Of a stretch of DNA of 64,000 nucleotides, positions 12,311-37,875 are shown piece after piece (position 1 is the stretch's first letter; each line of letters starts with the position of its first letter). Origin of the DNA: Eumeta japonica (lineage: Eukaryota > Arthropoda > Insecta > Lepidoptera > Psychidae); assembly GCA_005406025.1 (NCBI GenBank), contig BGZK01000181.1, positions 62,001 through 126,000 on the forward strand, written 5' to 3'. The notes beneath the pieces are model-generated. The model saw only the letters and a list, made by a program, of their open reading frames with translations. It made no database searches and had not been told where the DNA came from. Both the position numbers and the translations under genes were made by a program.

Positions 12311-13408
12311 AAATCACCAAAAGCGAATACGGAAAGGTGCGCATGAGCGAAATGAGCTCACGAATGAGCGAAACGTACTAACTGGTCTGTCAGACAGGTG
12401 GCGTAGCCATTTGCTTGGTATGGCGTCTGTATGTTTCATTCGCACTCGTTTACACGATGCATCTCCGTCTCACTGCGTGGCGTCACTATCTGTCTCGCTC
12501 ACTCATGGCAAACATGTCTGTCTAGTATCCATCTCTCTCATCATTTTGCCGTAAAATTAAGAACCTACCAAGAAATTGTATGAATCAAAAACATTTTAAC
12601 TGAGTTAAATGGGTTAGCAAAAATAGTCTAACTTGAGGTTTTTATTTTCTTACTCGTTTTTTTTTTAGTATGAAACTAACAAGTATTGTACCATTTTAGA
12701 TTCCTGATTAAATGCGCCAACTTTTAATAGCACTTGCCAAGGCACTCTAGTACATTTTTTTTAAAGGAGGGCCTTTCAAAGTCGACAAATTTTGAAAATT
12801 TTAAGTGCATAGTTTAACAAATTAGTCTTAATTCTAGGAAACTTGGGGCAATTGTGTCATTATTTTTGACTGTCATTCAAATATGTTATTTAGGGTTATG
12901 GCTCCAAAGTTTAAATAAACAAAAATAATAAAAATTAACCACAATAACCGAAATATGGTTACAGTTTGACCGAATTTCTAGGTTTTTCTTAAAATGCCCA
13001 TAGTTTTCAAACTGCATGGGATAGATTTTTTCTGATTTTTCTCATGATGATTACGATCAATCCTGTCACCCCGTTTCGGCTTGACGTTGAGTTCTGGGAC
13101 ATCCTGTATAGCATCCTGCGTTGAGGACGTGCCGCGGATGTTCACAAAATTTTCTTGTAACAAAAGCGAGCCCTTCGCGCAATTTACAGACTGTAACTTT
13201 GTGTTTCTCTTCTAAATAAGTTTAAAGAATTTGAATTTTAAATGTGACAATACAGGTTATTTACCAAAATTTAATATACGTATGAGAAAATTTAGATTTT
13301 TTTTAATAAAAATAGTGATAGGCATAATTTCAATAGGAATAAAAAAAATTGGGCTGTCACGGGACGCCCGGCAGATGTGAAACATTTAAGTTAATATTAG
13401 AATTTATC

Positions 13409-13530
13409 TACATATAAAAAACAATATGTGAATGTATGTATATTCCCTGTGGACTCCGAAACTGCTGAATCGATTTTGTTGAAATTTTAAGGTAATCTTC
13501 AGATTGGCTTAGCAATCGGATTAACATCAT
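13409..13530 (+). mobile_element. Helitron-type 5' fragment
   Basis: A start like ATCTACATATAAAAAAC is followed by CTGCTGAATCGATTTTGTTG, the same motif as in the element at 517-866. The 3' end is not recognised, so this is a fragment. Confidence 0.35.
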
Positions 13531-13642
13531 TTATTTTTGTTTTATGTTTTGAACTATCGATGACAGTTCTCCTGTCAATCCACTATTGTTTTCGTAACAT
13601 CCATTATGTTGACAAGTGCGTCGTATATTTTAATTCGATTAA

Positions 13643-13770
13643 TCTTTATATATAAAAATCCAGTGTCACACTGTTTGTCCACGATGGTGGACAAACAGAT
13701 TATTTGATGCAACTCGAGATAGGATAGTTTATATTATAATAGGTAGCGTAGTTGTCAAGTGCTTTTTTTT
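13643..13770 (+). mobile_element. Helitron-type 5' end, copy A
   Basis: It begins with TCTTTATATATAAAAATC plus CAGTGTCACA, after an A. It shares GAGATAGGATA and GGCGTAGTTG-like strings with the copy at 16290. The 3' end is not found. It contains a perfect internal hairpin at 13671-13698 that the other copy lacks. Confidence 0.4.
13671..13698. repeat. Perfect 12-bp hairpin inside a Helitron-type copy
   Basis: CTGTTTGTCCAC, the loop GATG and GTGGACAAACAG form a perfect snap-back. At the matching place, copy B near 16320 instead runs on into the ordinary repeat sequence, so the second arm here replaces the expected bases. Confidence 0.65.
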
Positions 13771-14074
13771 ATTTTTTTTGGGATTGTTTTTATTATTTGA
13801 TAAACACTTGTCATATATTGACGGCTAGACAGATGGAAATCAAATTTTTGCATAGAGTTATATTATGTTCTCAAATAGGATAAAACACTAATTTAACAAA
13901 ATTTAATTATACATAACAACATTATCTTTTATGTAGAAAATGTATAGTACCAGGACACCAAAAATGTGTTTCTAGACAAATTCCTAATTCATCTATAGAG
14001 CTAAATGCATATAATGCATGATCTAGAAAGGGAGATTATAACTATTCGTCACATATTCTCTTAAAGTGCCAGAC

Positions 14075-15440
14075 GCGCTAGACCTACTTTAAATATAAAA
14101 CCTTAAAATTTACCATAAAAAGTACACTACAAAAGGTAGTAATATCATGGTACCAAAAAGTTTGAACAGCATTTACTTTGGAAAGTAACATGTAGCAAAT
14201 GTAGGTTATTGGGAGATTTGTTAAATAAAACGGAATTAAGTTTATGTTCACTATTATATATTTTCTATTATTAGAGAGGTGCACTCAACTACGCGTAGAA
14301 CTCGCAGAGTTGAAACACTGACTAAACGCATATTACTCTATGTGATGAATCATTTTGTTTACGTGTACTGAACACCGATGAAGGAACAACGTGTCACAAC
14401 ATGTAAATAGATTTATATTTTGTTGTAGTTCAATAATAAAGGTATCGAAAATTCAGTTAATATCCTTTGAAAATAGAACATAACATTTTGATATTTCTAA
14501 TGGGATACCATTACATTTCACATTTTCTATAGCTAGTCACTTTAGAATCTAAAGTTTAGATGTTTCCATCACCCTGCCACACAACTCCAAAGTTGAATAA
14601 TATAATAGTTGTACTTACATTACATCATAAAAGCTAAATTTTATACATGTTACTTGGACAACTACTCGAAAATGTTACCCTACATCCATGGTTTGGCTAG
14701 ATTAGCTACTTAGCTAATAACCTTTAATGATTTTAACTTCCTGCCACATGCATTTGAAGGTCAGTCATAGACTTAAGAACAAAAGCAATCATGCATTTTA
14801 TAATGTTATATTACGAAAGTTAACTTACTTAAAAGTTAACTTATATACAAACTTAGGCAACTATTCGAAGATGTTATCTAGGTAGCTAGAAACTAGATAA
14901 TTTTTACCTGCCAGATGCAGTTGAAGATCAAGTGTAGGCTCAAGCAGGAAGGCAATTTTATATAACATCTCATAACAAATATCATTGTCGATAATGCAGT
15001 GACAAGGCTTAAGGTAGTTAGTTACATTACTACATATTTTACTATTTAATAGCTATTAATAATAATTACAAAGTTAAGAAATAAATAAAAAATAATTTCA
15101 TAAATGACAAAAAATTTAATTCACATATTTTGAATTTTGTAACTTAAATATATTTGTTACATGAACTGAATTTCAATATTTTATTAAAATTAAGGCATAA
15201 ATTAAATTTCTAACATTTGAATTTAAACTACTATTTGGTAACATTTTACAGTAGCTGCCCAAATAACATATATAAAATTCAGCTTTTATGATGTAGCGTA
15301 AGTACAAATATGAATTTTTGGACACCTTAACTAACTGCTAAAGTATCACAGGCCAAACTTTTTGGTACCCTTTTATTTCTACTTCGTATAAAATCACATA
15401 AAACTTTAAGGTTTTATGATTTAATATAGGTCTAGCACAC
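14075..15440. repeat. Foldback-like repeat with internal diverged tandem units
   Basis: The left arm (about 14075-14165, CGCTAGACCTA, AAAACCTTAAAATTT and GGTACCAAAAAGTTTGAAC) is inverted at about 15350-15440 (AACTTTTTGGTACC, TTTAAGGTTTTAT, TAGGTCTAGC). A second inverted pair is 14605-14659 against 15250-15310, sharing CATCATAAAAGCT. Between them, about 14655-14840 and 14850-15000 look like diverged direct copies (ACTCGAAAATGTTA / ATTCGAAGATGTTA and CTGCCACATGCA / CTGCCAGATGCA). No coding capacity is seen. The arms are diverged, so the element is old. Confidence 0.5.
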
Positions 15441-16070
15441 CTGAGATCTTGCTCTAATATGCATAATCTTAATTGTGCGTATAGGTATTAGTATCACTTG
15501 AAAACCACTAGGACACAGTGACTAAACATATGGTCGCCTTTATTAAAAAATTCTTATTGCATCTAGATATATCATGAGAATTCTAAATAGTAACCAGGAG
15601 TTATCAGATCTATGAGTGATGTGACCTGGTTACTGTGACTCTAATTAGTCTTTTAAAGCATACTTAAATGTTTCATATTCACTAAGTTAAGACAATAACT
15701 ATCATGTAGAAACGCGGAATATACTTTAGATACTTCTAAATTCAATTATCAATTTAAAAACCAAACTGTAAGAAATAACTGGAATATGTATATATGAATA
15801 CAGAGAAACACGGTTTTTTTATTTATTTTGATAATTTACTCAGTAAACTCACACACATGCCATGAAATGAGACTCCCAATCACATACACCAACAGTTTTC
15901 TCTTGCTGTGTTACATAAAAGGGATGGAATTACATAAATAAAACTTTTTAGTACATATTAGTAAAATGCTTATACAATTAGTAAACTATTTATTCATGCA
16001 ATACATGCTTGAACACTGATTATCTTAGATAGCTGGTACTATCATTAAAACTCTAATGATTGAAATATTT

Positions 16071-16135
16071 TAAATAATCTATTGTTGTCTTTATTAAATA
16101 ATCTATTGTTGTCTTTATTAAATACTCTATTGAGG
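16071..16135. repeat. Tandem repeat, 24-nt unit, about 2.7 copies
   Basis: TAAATAATCTATTGTTGTCT plus TTAT repeats head to tail, and a partial third copy starts TAAATACTCTATTG. Confidence 0.75.
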
Positions 16136-16289
16136 TGTTCATTTGCAGAAATCAAATCCAAAAACAATCAAACACTTGCCTGCAACATGTGTTAACATGG
16201 AGCATGCAACCCTCCGATGACCGTCAAATCTGTTCTTCCACTATGAGTCCCTATCCAATGAATTGAATAATATATTTTCATTAGATTAA

Positions 16290-16470
16290 TCTTTATATAT
16301 AAAAATCCAGTGTCACAATGTTTGTCTACAATGAAATCTAAAACAACTCAATCGATCTTCATGCAACTTAGCATTTATGTGTAATTTGGTCTAACTCAAG
16401 AGATAGGATAATTTACACTTTGATAAGTGGCGTAGTTGGAAAGTGCTTTTCTGTTAATTTCTTTCAGTTA
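16290..16470 (+). mobile_element. Helitron-type 5' end, copy B
   Basis: It starts TCTTTATATATAAAAATC after an A and reads on through CAGTGTCACAATGTTTGTC, AACTCAATCGATCTTCATGC, AGATAGGATA and GTGGCGTAGTTGGAAAGTGC. It is the same family as copy A at 13643. The 3' terminus is not recognised. Confidence 0.45.
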
Positions 16471-16699
16471 ATTTTTTGTTACTTTCTTTTGATTTTTCAT
16501 TGAAAAATACACACAAGCACAAATTTTGGTTTCCCTAGACCCTTGCCCCTTAATTGAGATTGACAAAAATTTGTTACTACTGCTTACCAATTTGCACCAC
16601 ATAAAATTTAAAATCATTACATACTTTACTTTAACACTTCTTCTTTTAAACTGAAATTGGGACAAGGAACAGAATCTCAAACCGGGTCCGAAATGACAA

Positions 16700-17145
16700 G
16701 ACCAGGGTCAAAATTTAGAGTGGAAGTGTGGAAAATATGTGGTACACATTGATATTTGCTAAAAAAAACTTTTCATTTTCTGTTACATATCTGGAGTGCC
16801 TTTCCTAGAAATATTTATTTTTCTTATTTAACTACCAAACTAAGTAGGATTCTTGGGTGGACGGGTGGGCGGACGGAAGGATGAAGAAACGGGCGGACTA
16901 CGGACGGGAGGAAGGATAAAAGGACGAAAGGACGGTAGGGCGCGCGGACTTCGGACGAACAGACAGACGGAAGGATAAAAGAATGAAAGGACGAGCAGAC
17001 TTCGGACAAACGGACGGACGAACGGGCAAACGGAAGGATGAAAGAACGAAAGGACGGGCGGACTTCGATCAGACGGACGGGAGGACAAATGGACATGAAG
17101 AGACAAGGGTTCCATTTTTGTCATTTAGGCTACGGAACCCTAAAA
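16700..17145 (-). repeat. Interspersed AGGGTTCC-type repeat with GGACGG-rich stretch
   Basis: Read on the - strand it begins TTTTTAGGGTTCCGTAGCC and goes into a Ser/Pro/Arg-coding run of CCGTCCGTCC-type short repeats (16840-17100 on +). It then continues into an AT-rich part with AAATATTTCTAGGAAAGGCAC. The copy at 56213 has the same order of motifs in the other orientation. Open frames across the CCGTCC run are products of low complexity and not genes. This is a common lepidopteran repeat as far as I recall. Confidence 0.6.
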
Positions 17146-17593
17146 ACGAAATAATGAAAGAATGCTGCGCCGCACGCGGCTATCATCACACTTGCTTCTC
17201 ATTAGCTAACATGGGAGAGAAAGAAAGTCGCCAAGTCAATTTTTTTATCAAATTATTCAAATATATTTTTTTTAATTTTAAGTCGGGATAGAAAAGTTAA
17301 GCTCATTTAAATATTATGTGTAAGGAATGAAGATAAAAAGAAAAGAAACGAAGTAACATGTATAAGATTGTAAGAATACTTAGTACGTGATAAAATAAAA
17401 TTAAGTATAATATTACAATACAATAACGATAAATAAACAAAGGTCAAGGTGTGAATACAAATACGAATAATTTGAACTTCGGACTCCAAACGTAAATGTT
17501 TGTTTATTGACCTCAATAAGATAAACAGTTACTTGTCGTCCCTTTAGGTAAATTGTTTGATGAAAGGAACAATGTAACCATAATAAAACTTAC

Positions 17594-17783
17594 CTGATTT
17601 TAAACAAATTTCGAAAGCCTTTTGGGCAGTCACATATTCAGGCTTCCGCTCCAGCGGCTGTGATAACTCTTGAGTATACGTAAAATAACTTCTATTATAT
17701 GGAATTCGATCTGACAGCGCTGTACATAACCAGTTAAAATTATTACTCGGTAAACGAGGTATCAATTTACCTACTGCAGACAT
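17594..17783 (-). CDS. Probable first coding exon of a mitochondrial-type protein; possible acetyl-CoA hydrolase/CoA-transferase N-terminus
   Basis: The frame starts at ATG (17783, -) and runs 63 codons to a good donor, CAG|GTAAGT at 17593, ending in phase 1. The peptide begins MSAVGKLIPRLPSNNFNWL, has a basic and hydrophobic start with few acidic residues (suitable for a mitochondrial presequence), and ends in KPEYVTAQKAFEICLKSG. That end resembles the entry to the CoA-transferase fold in acetyl-CoA hydrolase/4-hydroxybutyrate CoA-transferase family proteins, where a Tyr-x-(T/S)-Ala-x-x-Ala segment precedes a Lys-Ser-Gly turn. This is an inference from memory of the family. No second exon is found in 1-17500, so the intron would extend beyond the window or the exon is a relic. 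Confidence 0.45.
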
Positions 17784-20700
17784 TATAGCTACTACGAAAT
17801 TGTGATTTTTCTGAAAAAACTAAATTTTTACCAACGCACCAAACGACAATTCGCCACTCAATTCGCAAAAAATAGACTACTAGTAACCGACCTACAGACA
17901 AAAAATTTATTAAGACTCCAACGGGCTACGAGCCACAGATAAAAAAAATATAGTCATTTGTGTTACTAAATTTTGAAGAATTCCTCAAACTCATGGGAAA
18001 CTCAAGTTGATTTGGATTTTATTAGGGACTGGTATGATGCGTAGAAAATGTGGGGATTTTGATATCTCACCGTTAAAGAATGCCAACAGAATTCTTCCAT
18101 GTGTACCTACAAGATTAGTATTTCTTATTTAAATTGACTGTCTGCAATTATACAACGACAGTAAACCAAATGTTAAAAAATATCATTTTAGTGTTGAAAA
18201 TGGTTGGTAGACAACAATGAAATCAATCAGTATCATTATGATATCATTCCAAATACATAATCATTTTAACAAATTTTTGCATGTACAATATTTCAAAATT
18301 GTATAAAATTTAAGTTGAATTCTGTAAAGCATTATTATTCATTTTTGTACTCATTTATCATTTTGTTTATAATAGCATATAATTGTAAATAAGGCTCTTG
18401 CTTTATGTGACAAAAATATTTCATATAATTATGGAATAAAAAATATCAGTCAAACTATTTGACGACAAAACATAAAATTAGGAAAGTCGGTATTGGCAAT
18501 CGGTAATAAAGTTTTATTTTATTGCAACATTTTCTAATATTCATTTTACATTTGTTTTTTCCGTTTTAAAGTCGGCGATAACAGATTATACAGCCCTTAA
18601 AATTGTTAACCAATGACAAGTTAAGGTTAAGCTGGATTTTAATCAATATTGCCGTTTTGAAAGCGTCGATTGAGCGAAAATTTAGAGTCTTTAAAAATTT
18701 TAAAACAAAAACTGCAATCGACTAAATACATATACTGTAGCTTTGATGGCAACAAAACGAGCGGTTAATAAGAGTAGCGGTAGTATCAAGCTTAATCCAT
18801 AGGTTAAAATGCATGCACTTAAAATTAAAAAAAAAAATCTGATATGAAAAATGGTAAATAAATATTATTTAAAAAGTTGAAACTTGTTTCATTGTTAAAA
18901 TAATTTTGTGGTGGATTTATGGAGAATAAGGAGTTTTTTTTCCTCAAATTGGGATATTTTACTTACATTATTGGGAATTTTAACAAATTGGTATGACAAA
19001 GCTGATAATAATAAGACCCGACATGACCAGAATTAATTTAATAGATCTATTCTATTTTTATCCAAAATTTTTTGTTCATACTGATAACTTGTAAGAGAAT
19101 ACTAATAATCTACTTTTTCATTCGGCCAATATGGATACTAGTTTTTCATCAGGTTTTCATGAAAAAATTCAAACTTAAAATTGGTCTTTTGCATTTCAGG
19201 ATACTGAAGATATTTGGTACAAATATAATAAAAGTAGTCATACTCATTTGAAACAAAGTATAACTATTATTTAAAATATAATCAGTTAAATACCATCGTT
19301 ACATATCAGCGTTATTACTCATTATCACTTTCACTGAAATTGTAATGCAATGTATTTCTGGCTGTGCGATTTATCGTTATATCACTTGGATCAAATATAG
19401 TACGATTACCAATCTCCTTAATTCTTCTCTGAATTTAAAATGGATGAAACATTTTTATTTAAAAAACTACTTCTATATTTTGTTTTATTTAAATTCAATT
19501 GAGAAGAATCGTCTTTCCGTAAAGCATTAGGCATAAGCAAGGAAGGCTTTAGACAAGGGTGTAATCTTTAGTAATTTCCAAACTTGGCTATATTTTAAAA
19601 TTCTATCATGACTGGCTATATGGAATATTTTTCCCTAGAACGAATCTATAGGCAATATTGTACCACTACTTGTCCTAAAACATATTTTTTGTACAAGGTT
19701 ATGTAATTTCATTTGCCTGTATTCTTTGTCTGTAATTGAATTTTCATGTCTGACAACTCTGACACCATGTTAGGAAACTTTTTAAAAATTACTCTTAAAC
19801 TAACAATAATAACGTAAGTCACTGTTTGTCGGTTTAATTATTTTAATATTCAAATTCAATATTTTTTTTGTATTGCGTATTCTATTAATAGCCTATTTCA
19901 CCAACTCCTTTCTGCTTTTAAGAAAAAGTCACTTTTGAAATCTTTTTTGCATTTTATGTCCTGCTTTTAATGATTTTTAGCTCTAACAGCTATTATAATA
20001 CGAAATAAAACGCAAAATTTATTTTAAAAGTGAATTTTCGTTAAATCTGTATTTAATAAGAAGATGGTGAAAGCGGCCTTAAAAATGATTAACAAACATT
20101 TAAATATTCAAATAAAATATCCATAAATAAGATATCATTCCTCAGAATAACAAAAGTTTTTACTGTCTCAGTACCTGAATAAATCTCATTTATTCCCGAA
20201 TTTGTCACGTGGTACTCGACAGATTAATGTTGTATCACCATCACACACAAATTGCCAATTATCAATGGCGAAACGAAAAATATCCATGAAAAAAAATATT
20301 AATAACGCATGTAATCTAGTGAAATCAACTGCAATACCTAATTCGAAACCTAAAATCTTTAAAAAAAAACAGGAAATTTCTAACCCCTGCTGTAAGTTAA
20401 TGGAGCAATTGGATCAAAGGTAGTCCAAGGGGGGAGGCTCACGGGGGTTGCGACTTCTCCAAAATACATTTACTTTTAAATCTTATTAACTTACCATCTT
20501 AAAGATCAACAATTTACACATATTTTAAAAGTATGGGCAAATATACAAAAGAATCATAAATAGATATTCAAAATAATTTTTAAAAAATGCGCAAGAAACG
20601 TTGATTTCAAAAGTCGCGTCCAGAGACAGCACTAACTTAGGTCAGAATGACATAACTGCTAAAGCTATTTCACATCAATAAAAATCGGTAAAACGGTTGA

Positions 20701-22356
20701 CCCTGCAGGCCATCCCTTAATTCGTTATCGTATTTAATGATCTACTTGTCTCAACACAGCTCAAAAACTTATCATCTTTAAGCTGTTGAGCTCGAAAATT
20801 CGAGAAACGATTGACCTTATAAACTATAAACCATTCATAAATCTTTTTGCCACATCATATTCTTAAGACATACTGTTAATTTCAAGTTCTTGCTCAACAC
20901 AATTTCACATGTATTTTGTCGAAATAAATACCATAGGAAAAGGGAATAATTAGTAAGTAAAAAGCTTACTCCTTGTCGCGTCCTGGGATCACACACGCTG
21001 CACCGCATTATTTGGTCTTTTATATAATATTACCTTTTACGCTCAAACGTTTTACACATCGCATACGTTACAAATTACTTTTTGTTTTAACGGTAATTGC
21101 AGAAAAGCGACATCTATCGTCCCATCAACAAGAAAAGGAAATAGGCAAGAAAACATATTTACTATATAATTTATAATTATATATATATACACACACACAT
21201 ATAATTATTTGTGTGTATCAAACCGTATGTAAGCAATTTTAAACACATACCTGGCAGGAAATTATTTCATGCGAATAGTTATAACAAATTTGTGACTAAT
21301 ATAATGTTAGAACTAAATTCATAAAATACATAACTACGCTTCAAGCTTGCCCAGTTTGAAAGGACTATTGTGACGCACCGCATCGCATGGAATGCATGCA
21401 GTAGTGTCTCTCACTCACATAACTGAACATTTTCGCATATGTTGAAACAACGTGCTTATTCAAAACACCTATTAATATGGACTTTGTTCGTGTGAACAGT
21501 TCGAACAGCTATAATTATTGGATAATGCACCTTGTTATTAAAAATACAAACAAAAATGAAGCTTTAACTCGACTCAGAAAGAATGGTCAGATCACAAGAT
21601 AAAAATTTGTTAAGAACTGAGTTATTACAAATTATTGAGTTAATTTGGACTCATGTGAAAGGGTACGCAATAAGAAATGATATAAATAAGCTCTATATTT
21701 ATAATACAAGAAATGATGAATTCATTAATAAACTGCTGTCTAAAACTAAAGCAACTTATTTCATAAACTTTAAGAATATAAATAAACATATTATAGTTTC
21801 AGTTTCATTAAGTCAACGCTAGATCAAACTTTAATTTTATTATTACACGCTTTCTCGGAGTACTTGGATTAAAACAAGAATACGCTCGAAGACATGCAGA
21901 GCGAAGATATGAATACACTTTTCTCTGTCATCGAAATGCATTCTCAAAAAATGCTTCAAAATATGTATTATAAATGCACATTCATTGCTTATGCATTTTT
22001 CAAGTCAACTAGTCATATCGACGTTTGTTACGAAATAAATTTCCCGCCTGAAATAAATTTCTATAAGACATTGAAATTTACAAAAAGAGAATATCATTCG
22101 TTAATGACTAAATGTAAGTCGAAAAATTTCTATATTCAGTTATAATTTAAAATTGTGTCTGGTAACTCTATGTAGAAAATATATATTTGTTGTTTATTTT
22201 GTTTTAAAACAAATCCACTATTTTTGTTCATATATTTTTTAATTTTAATTATTGGCCTTCGCATCGAAATGGCTCAGTAGTTTCTTTTCGTAAATAATAT
22301 TAAAACCATTGATTATTATATAGCTCATAGATATAAAGTTCCTTGCTTGTGATCTT
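17784..22356. other. Gene-poor interval between a - strand exon and Vha55
   Basis: No conserved coding block is recognised. Open frames at 20202-20423 (73 aa, Lys/Asn-rich with CC near the end), 20973-21176, 21583-21822 and 21894-22145 are AT-driven in composition. The last two are adjacent and somewhat longer than expected, but their peptides match nothing I know. A TA/CA microsatellite-like run lies at about 21175-21200. Confidence 0.45.
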
Positions 22357-22376
22357 GTCACGTGACGGCACGTGAA
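22357..22376 (+). promoter_or_regulatory. Paired CACGTG boxes, first in a perfect CLEAR palindrome
   Basis: GTCACGTGAC at 22357-22366 is an exact match to the CLEAR consensus bound by TFEB/MITF-type bHLH-Zip factors. A second CACGTG at 22369-22374 lies ten bases further on, about one helical turn. The pair is about 100 bases upstream of the Vha55 start codon. In Drosophila and mammals, V-ATPase subunit genes are known Mitf/TFEB targets, so lysosomal-stress control of Vha55 is a reasonable inference. Other E-box binders such as Myc/Max or USF are possible. Confidence 0.6.
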
Positions 22377-22410
22377 AAAGCATAGACCAACAATCTATTC
22401 CCCAGTTTTG

Positions 22411-22415
22411 TCAGT
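22411..22415 (+). promoter_or_regulatory. Initiator-like TCAGT, probable Vha55 start site
   Basis: TTTTGTCAGTACGAG contains the arthropod initiator core TCAGT. Starting at its A would give a 5' leader of about 59 bases and would put the CLEAR-type boxes about 40-55 bases upstream. No TATA box is seen at the expected distance. Confidence 0.4.
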
Positions 22416-22471
22416 ACGAGGGTGGAGGTTTGATCTTTAATTGTTCTGAGAAAGACTGCCTACTAGTGAAA

Positions 22472-36535
<14,064 letters not shown>

Positions 36536-36924
36536 GCTCTGCGCCCGTCTGCGGCCCCGCATCCGACCCCACACCGCGCTCGACCCTCTTTCATATGACA
36601 AACGTGCTATGATGTATTTACGGTCGTGTAGTGACTACATTTGAATTTAATTTATAGAGCAATAATTAAAGACGACCGAACGCGGTGTTCTGTAAGATAA
36701 TTGTTTGTTAGTAAGTTGTTAATTATATTACAGTTATACTCTTCTTGTATAAACGATAGTGTCGCATCTTAATGAGAGAACATACGAAAATACCGGCGTC
36801 GTTCGATATTGCCTGACACTAGAAAAGTTGCAGTCTCTTGTATATAACCTATTTCCACATTCAGATATATAACTTTAGGTGATATATGTAGACTGGTACT
36901 AAAAATGTATGATGTACGATAAAT

Positions 36925-36930
36925 AATAAA
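36925..36930 (+). terminator. Likely Vha55 polyadenylation signal
   Basis: AATAAA lies about 390 bases after the stop codon, followed by a T-rich tract. It is the first canonical hexamer after the stop. Confidence 0.5.
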
Positions 36931-37439
36931 TTATTTTATTATCATGATTTTTTGCCATTTATTTCCCTATTAGTCGGTGCTTGTAATATTAAATTTATTT
37001 TTGGGCACAAAGTGTTAAAGTATAAATGTGTTTGTCAGTTATAGAGGCACATTGAAACAAAGTCAGGTGAGGTGAGGCTCATGACCAGCATGCGTCTGAC
37101 ATGCGGCCCCGGAGCACATTCCAAAAGCTTGATATTATGTTTTTGTCAATTCGTCATTTTTTTCTTTACCTAATTGAAGACAATGAAATTTGTGCTGTTA
37201 TCGTGAAAGGAAATAAACATATACAAAGTTGTTCTATGTTTCATTTTCATGAGATTTGTTACCTTTTAGCTAAAACCTATTATTTTTGATCTGCTAATTT
37301 TTTGTAGCACTATTTTACTTCGGAATAAACCCACAAAATTCCGATTAAAATTCGAGTTTTTTTCATATAAAATATTTTTGGATTTTATTTCTTTTTGTAA
37401 GATCTATCTTTCATAATAAATAAAGCACCTATTCATAAG

Positions 37440-37860
37440 AAATATGTGTCAAAACTGCACCCTGATTTATGGGGTTTGAAGGGTGAAAGTTGCGAATTTT
37501 TTAATTTTTTGTAGATGTGTGCTAATCCTAGCCTTCATATCAAATTTTAGCTTTTTAGGACTTTGTATCCTAGTTTCATACACAGACCTGCACCCGGCTT
37601 TATGTGTAGAAGCGTTAAAATTAAAGGTATTTGATATTTTTTTATTGTTTGAGCGAGTCTTATTCGGCATACTAAATTTTAGCTTTCTAGAATTTCAGGA
37701 AGTACCCTAGAGGTTTTGATGAGTCAATGACTACAGCAAAATCGCCGTATTTCAGGTATTTAATATAAGTTATATAAAAGCTAGACAAACGAAATTTGGT
37801 GTGTTTCATAAGTTTGTTTCCGACTCTATAGTATATTATCCAGGCCAAAGCTATGTTTTG
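37440..37860. repeat. Probable interspersed repeat downstream of Vha55
   Basis: The sequence has near-repeating phrases such as TTTTAGCTTT(T/C)TAG(G/A) (two places) and GGAAGTACCCTAGAGGTTTTGA, which I associate with a dispersed lepidopteran repeat. Open frames on both strands (37467-37670 -, 37483-37710 +) are unconvincing. The assignment is tentative. Confidence 0.3.
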
Positions 37861-37875
37861 AGGGTTTGAACTTAC

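Noticed and set aside
16824..17124. Overlapping 90-102-aa frames on both strands
   Set aside because: They are produced by the GGACGG/CCGTCC low-complexity run in a dispersed repeat. The peptides are Ser/Pro/Arg or Lys/Asp/Gly repeats with no domain.
20204..20214. GTCACGTGG, another CACGTG box
   Set aside because: It is single, 2 kb upstream of Vha55, not in the full CLEAR palindrome and not near a visible start site.
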